Source: Neoarius graeffei (Eukaryota > Chordata > Actinopteri > Siluriformes > Ariidae). Taken from it: a DNA stretch of 64,000 nucleotides. A program made the position numbers and the translations under genes. The stretch's first letter is position 1, and every line of letters starts with the position of its first letter. The DNA is taken from positions 61,592,741 through 61,656,740 of the forward strand of contig NC_083577.1 of assembly GCF_027579695.1 (NCBI RefSeq). Direction: 5' to 3'. The notes below the pieces were generated by a model. It was not told the DNA's origin, ran no database searches, and saw nothing but the letters and a program-made list of their open reading frames with translations. This document shows, piece after piece, positions 63,058 to 64,000 of this stretch.

Positions 63058-64000
63058 TCCAGGATTTAGAAACTATTATACATGCCTTTGTAACATCTCG
63101 CCTCGACTACTGTAACGCCCTATATTTTGGCCTCCCCCAGTCCCAGATAGCATGCTTACAGCTGGTGCAGAATGCTGCTGCTAGACTTTTAACTGGTACT
63201 AGGAAGCATGATCACATCACCCCTGTCCTCTCCTCTCTGCACTGGCTCCCCATATATGTTTTAGAATCCAGTTCAAAATACTTCTTTTAGTTTTTAAGTT
63301 TTTACATGGGGGCGGCACGGTGGTGTAGTGGTTAGCGCTGTCGCCTCACAGCAAGAAGGTCCTGGGTTCGAGCCCCGTGGCCGGCGAGGGCCTTTCTGTG
63401 TGGAGTTTGCATGTTCTCCCCGTGTCCGCGTGGGTTTCCTCCGGGTGCTCCGGTTTCCCCCACAGTCCAAAGACATGCAGGTTAGGTTAACTGGTGACTC
63501 TAAATTGACCGTAGGTGTGAATGTGAGTGTGAATGGTTGTCTGTATCTATGTGTCAGCCCTGTGATGACCTGGCGACTTGTCCAGGGTGTACCCCGCCTT
63601 TCGCCCGTAGTCAGCTGGGATAGGCTCCAGCTTGCCTGCGACCCTGTAGAAGGATAAAGCGGCTAAAGATAATGAGATGAGATGAGATGAGATGAGTTTT
63701 TACATGGTCAGGCCCCTTCCTACATTTCAGACATGCTGCGACACCACTCTGCACCCAGGTCTCTCAGATCCACTAACCAAGGCCTCCTCCATGTTCCCCG
63801 GTTCCGTCTCATACATAAAGGTGACCGAGCCTTTGCAGTGGCAGCCCCACGTCTTTGGAATGGTCTGCCTCCAGACATCAGACTCGCTCCCACTATCACT
63901 ATTTTTAAATTTAGACTGAAAACACACTTTTACACCTTAGCCTTTGCTTCTTAGTTCTTAGCTTTCTTCTCTCCCTTAAGCCACTGCCCTTTAACACCTT
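63058..64000 (+). mobile_element. 5'-truncated L2/CR1-like LINE (reverse transcriptase tail), SINE-interrupted
   Basis: 63060 onward reads LETIIHAFVTSRLDYCNALY, then VQNAAARLLTGTRKHDHITP and SSLHWLP, the conserved C-terminal part of L2/CR1-type reverse transcriptase. A one-base shift follows SLHWLP, after which FKILLLVFKFLHG is readable in another frame up to the SINE. Beyond the SINE it continues FLHGQAPSYISDMLRHHSAP and AAPRLWNGLPPDIRLA and ends at a stop (63954), with 3' UTR to the window edge. Confidence 0.9.
63310..63695 (+). repeat. full-length tRNA-derived SINE inserted in the LINE
   Basis: Complete head, body and gatgagatgag tail. Flanked by gtttttacatgg at 63298-63309 and 63696-63707. 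Confidence 0.96.

Larger units (their letters stand above)
55637..64000. other. atf2 last intron (at least 8.3 kb)
   Basis: No bZIP exon was found on the minus strand up to the edge. It contains the elements listed at 55770, 56915, 58092, 61512, 62050 and 63058. The stretch 58420-62040 looks mostly unique, with no recognised gene; short open frames (e.g. 59932-60198, 60806-61361, minus) show no domain. Confidence 0.55.

Overview
The window is a vertebrate, almost certainly teleost, nuclear segment. Conserved protein is confined to short exons with GT/AG borders. The rest is intron and intergenic DNA packed with fish-type DNA transposons (Tc1/mariner, hAT, THAP-coding TTAA elements, Harbinger-like MITEs), tRNA-derived SINEs, LINE tails and microsatellites. 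The species cannot be fixed from the sequence.

Two host genes are recognisable, both on the minus strand. Positions 38370 down to 3160 carry the first five coding exons of chn1 (alpha2-chimaerin, a Rac GTPase-activating protein). The exons are 19, 39, 56, 32 and 114 bp, their phases agree, and they join into the alpha2 N-terminus and the start of its SH2 domain. Intron 1 is about 25.8 kb and is mostly transposons. A CpG-containing stretch at about 38.74-39.06 kb is the likely promoter. The last coding exon of atf2 (bZIP factor ATF2/CRE-BP1 C-terminus) is at 55428-55636, with a roughly 1.9 kb 3' UTR ending near 53.5 kb. The rest of atf2 lies beyond the right edge. Adjacent chn1 and atf2 in the same orientation match the order I recall in tetrapods (CHN1-ATF2-ATP5MC3-HOXD).

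Layout: 1-3.1 kb, SINE fragment, a BED-type hAT relic and chn1 intron; 3.16-12.5 kb, chn1 exons 2-5 with a 900-bp perfect-type palindrome (5182-6081) and a Harbinger-like MITE; 12.85-14.22 kb, THAP/TTAA element; 14.55-23.56 kb, one mariner copy split by two hAT elements that themselves carry further insertions, at least four levels deep; 24-30 kb, more hAT copies; 30.1-34.7 kb, a BED-type hAT with two nested elements; 34.75-36.57 kb, a second THAP/TTAA element with a SINE, then a TTAA palindrome; 38.35-39.06 kb, chn1 exon 1 and promoter region; 39.2-53.3 kb, intergenic DNA with Tc1 relics, inverted MITE and SINE pairs and a decayed leucine-rich-repeat gene fragment; 53.5-64 kb, atf2 3' end and its intron, ending in an L2-like LINE interrupted by a SINE.

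I found no candidate for a new multi-gene system. The most informative structures are the dated nest of transposons, the long palindromes, and the exon map of the chimaerin N-terminus. All boundaries were read by eye from target-site duplications and terminal repeats; no search or alignment was run.
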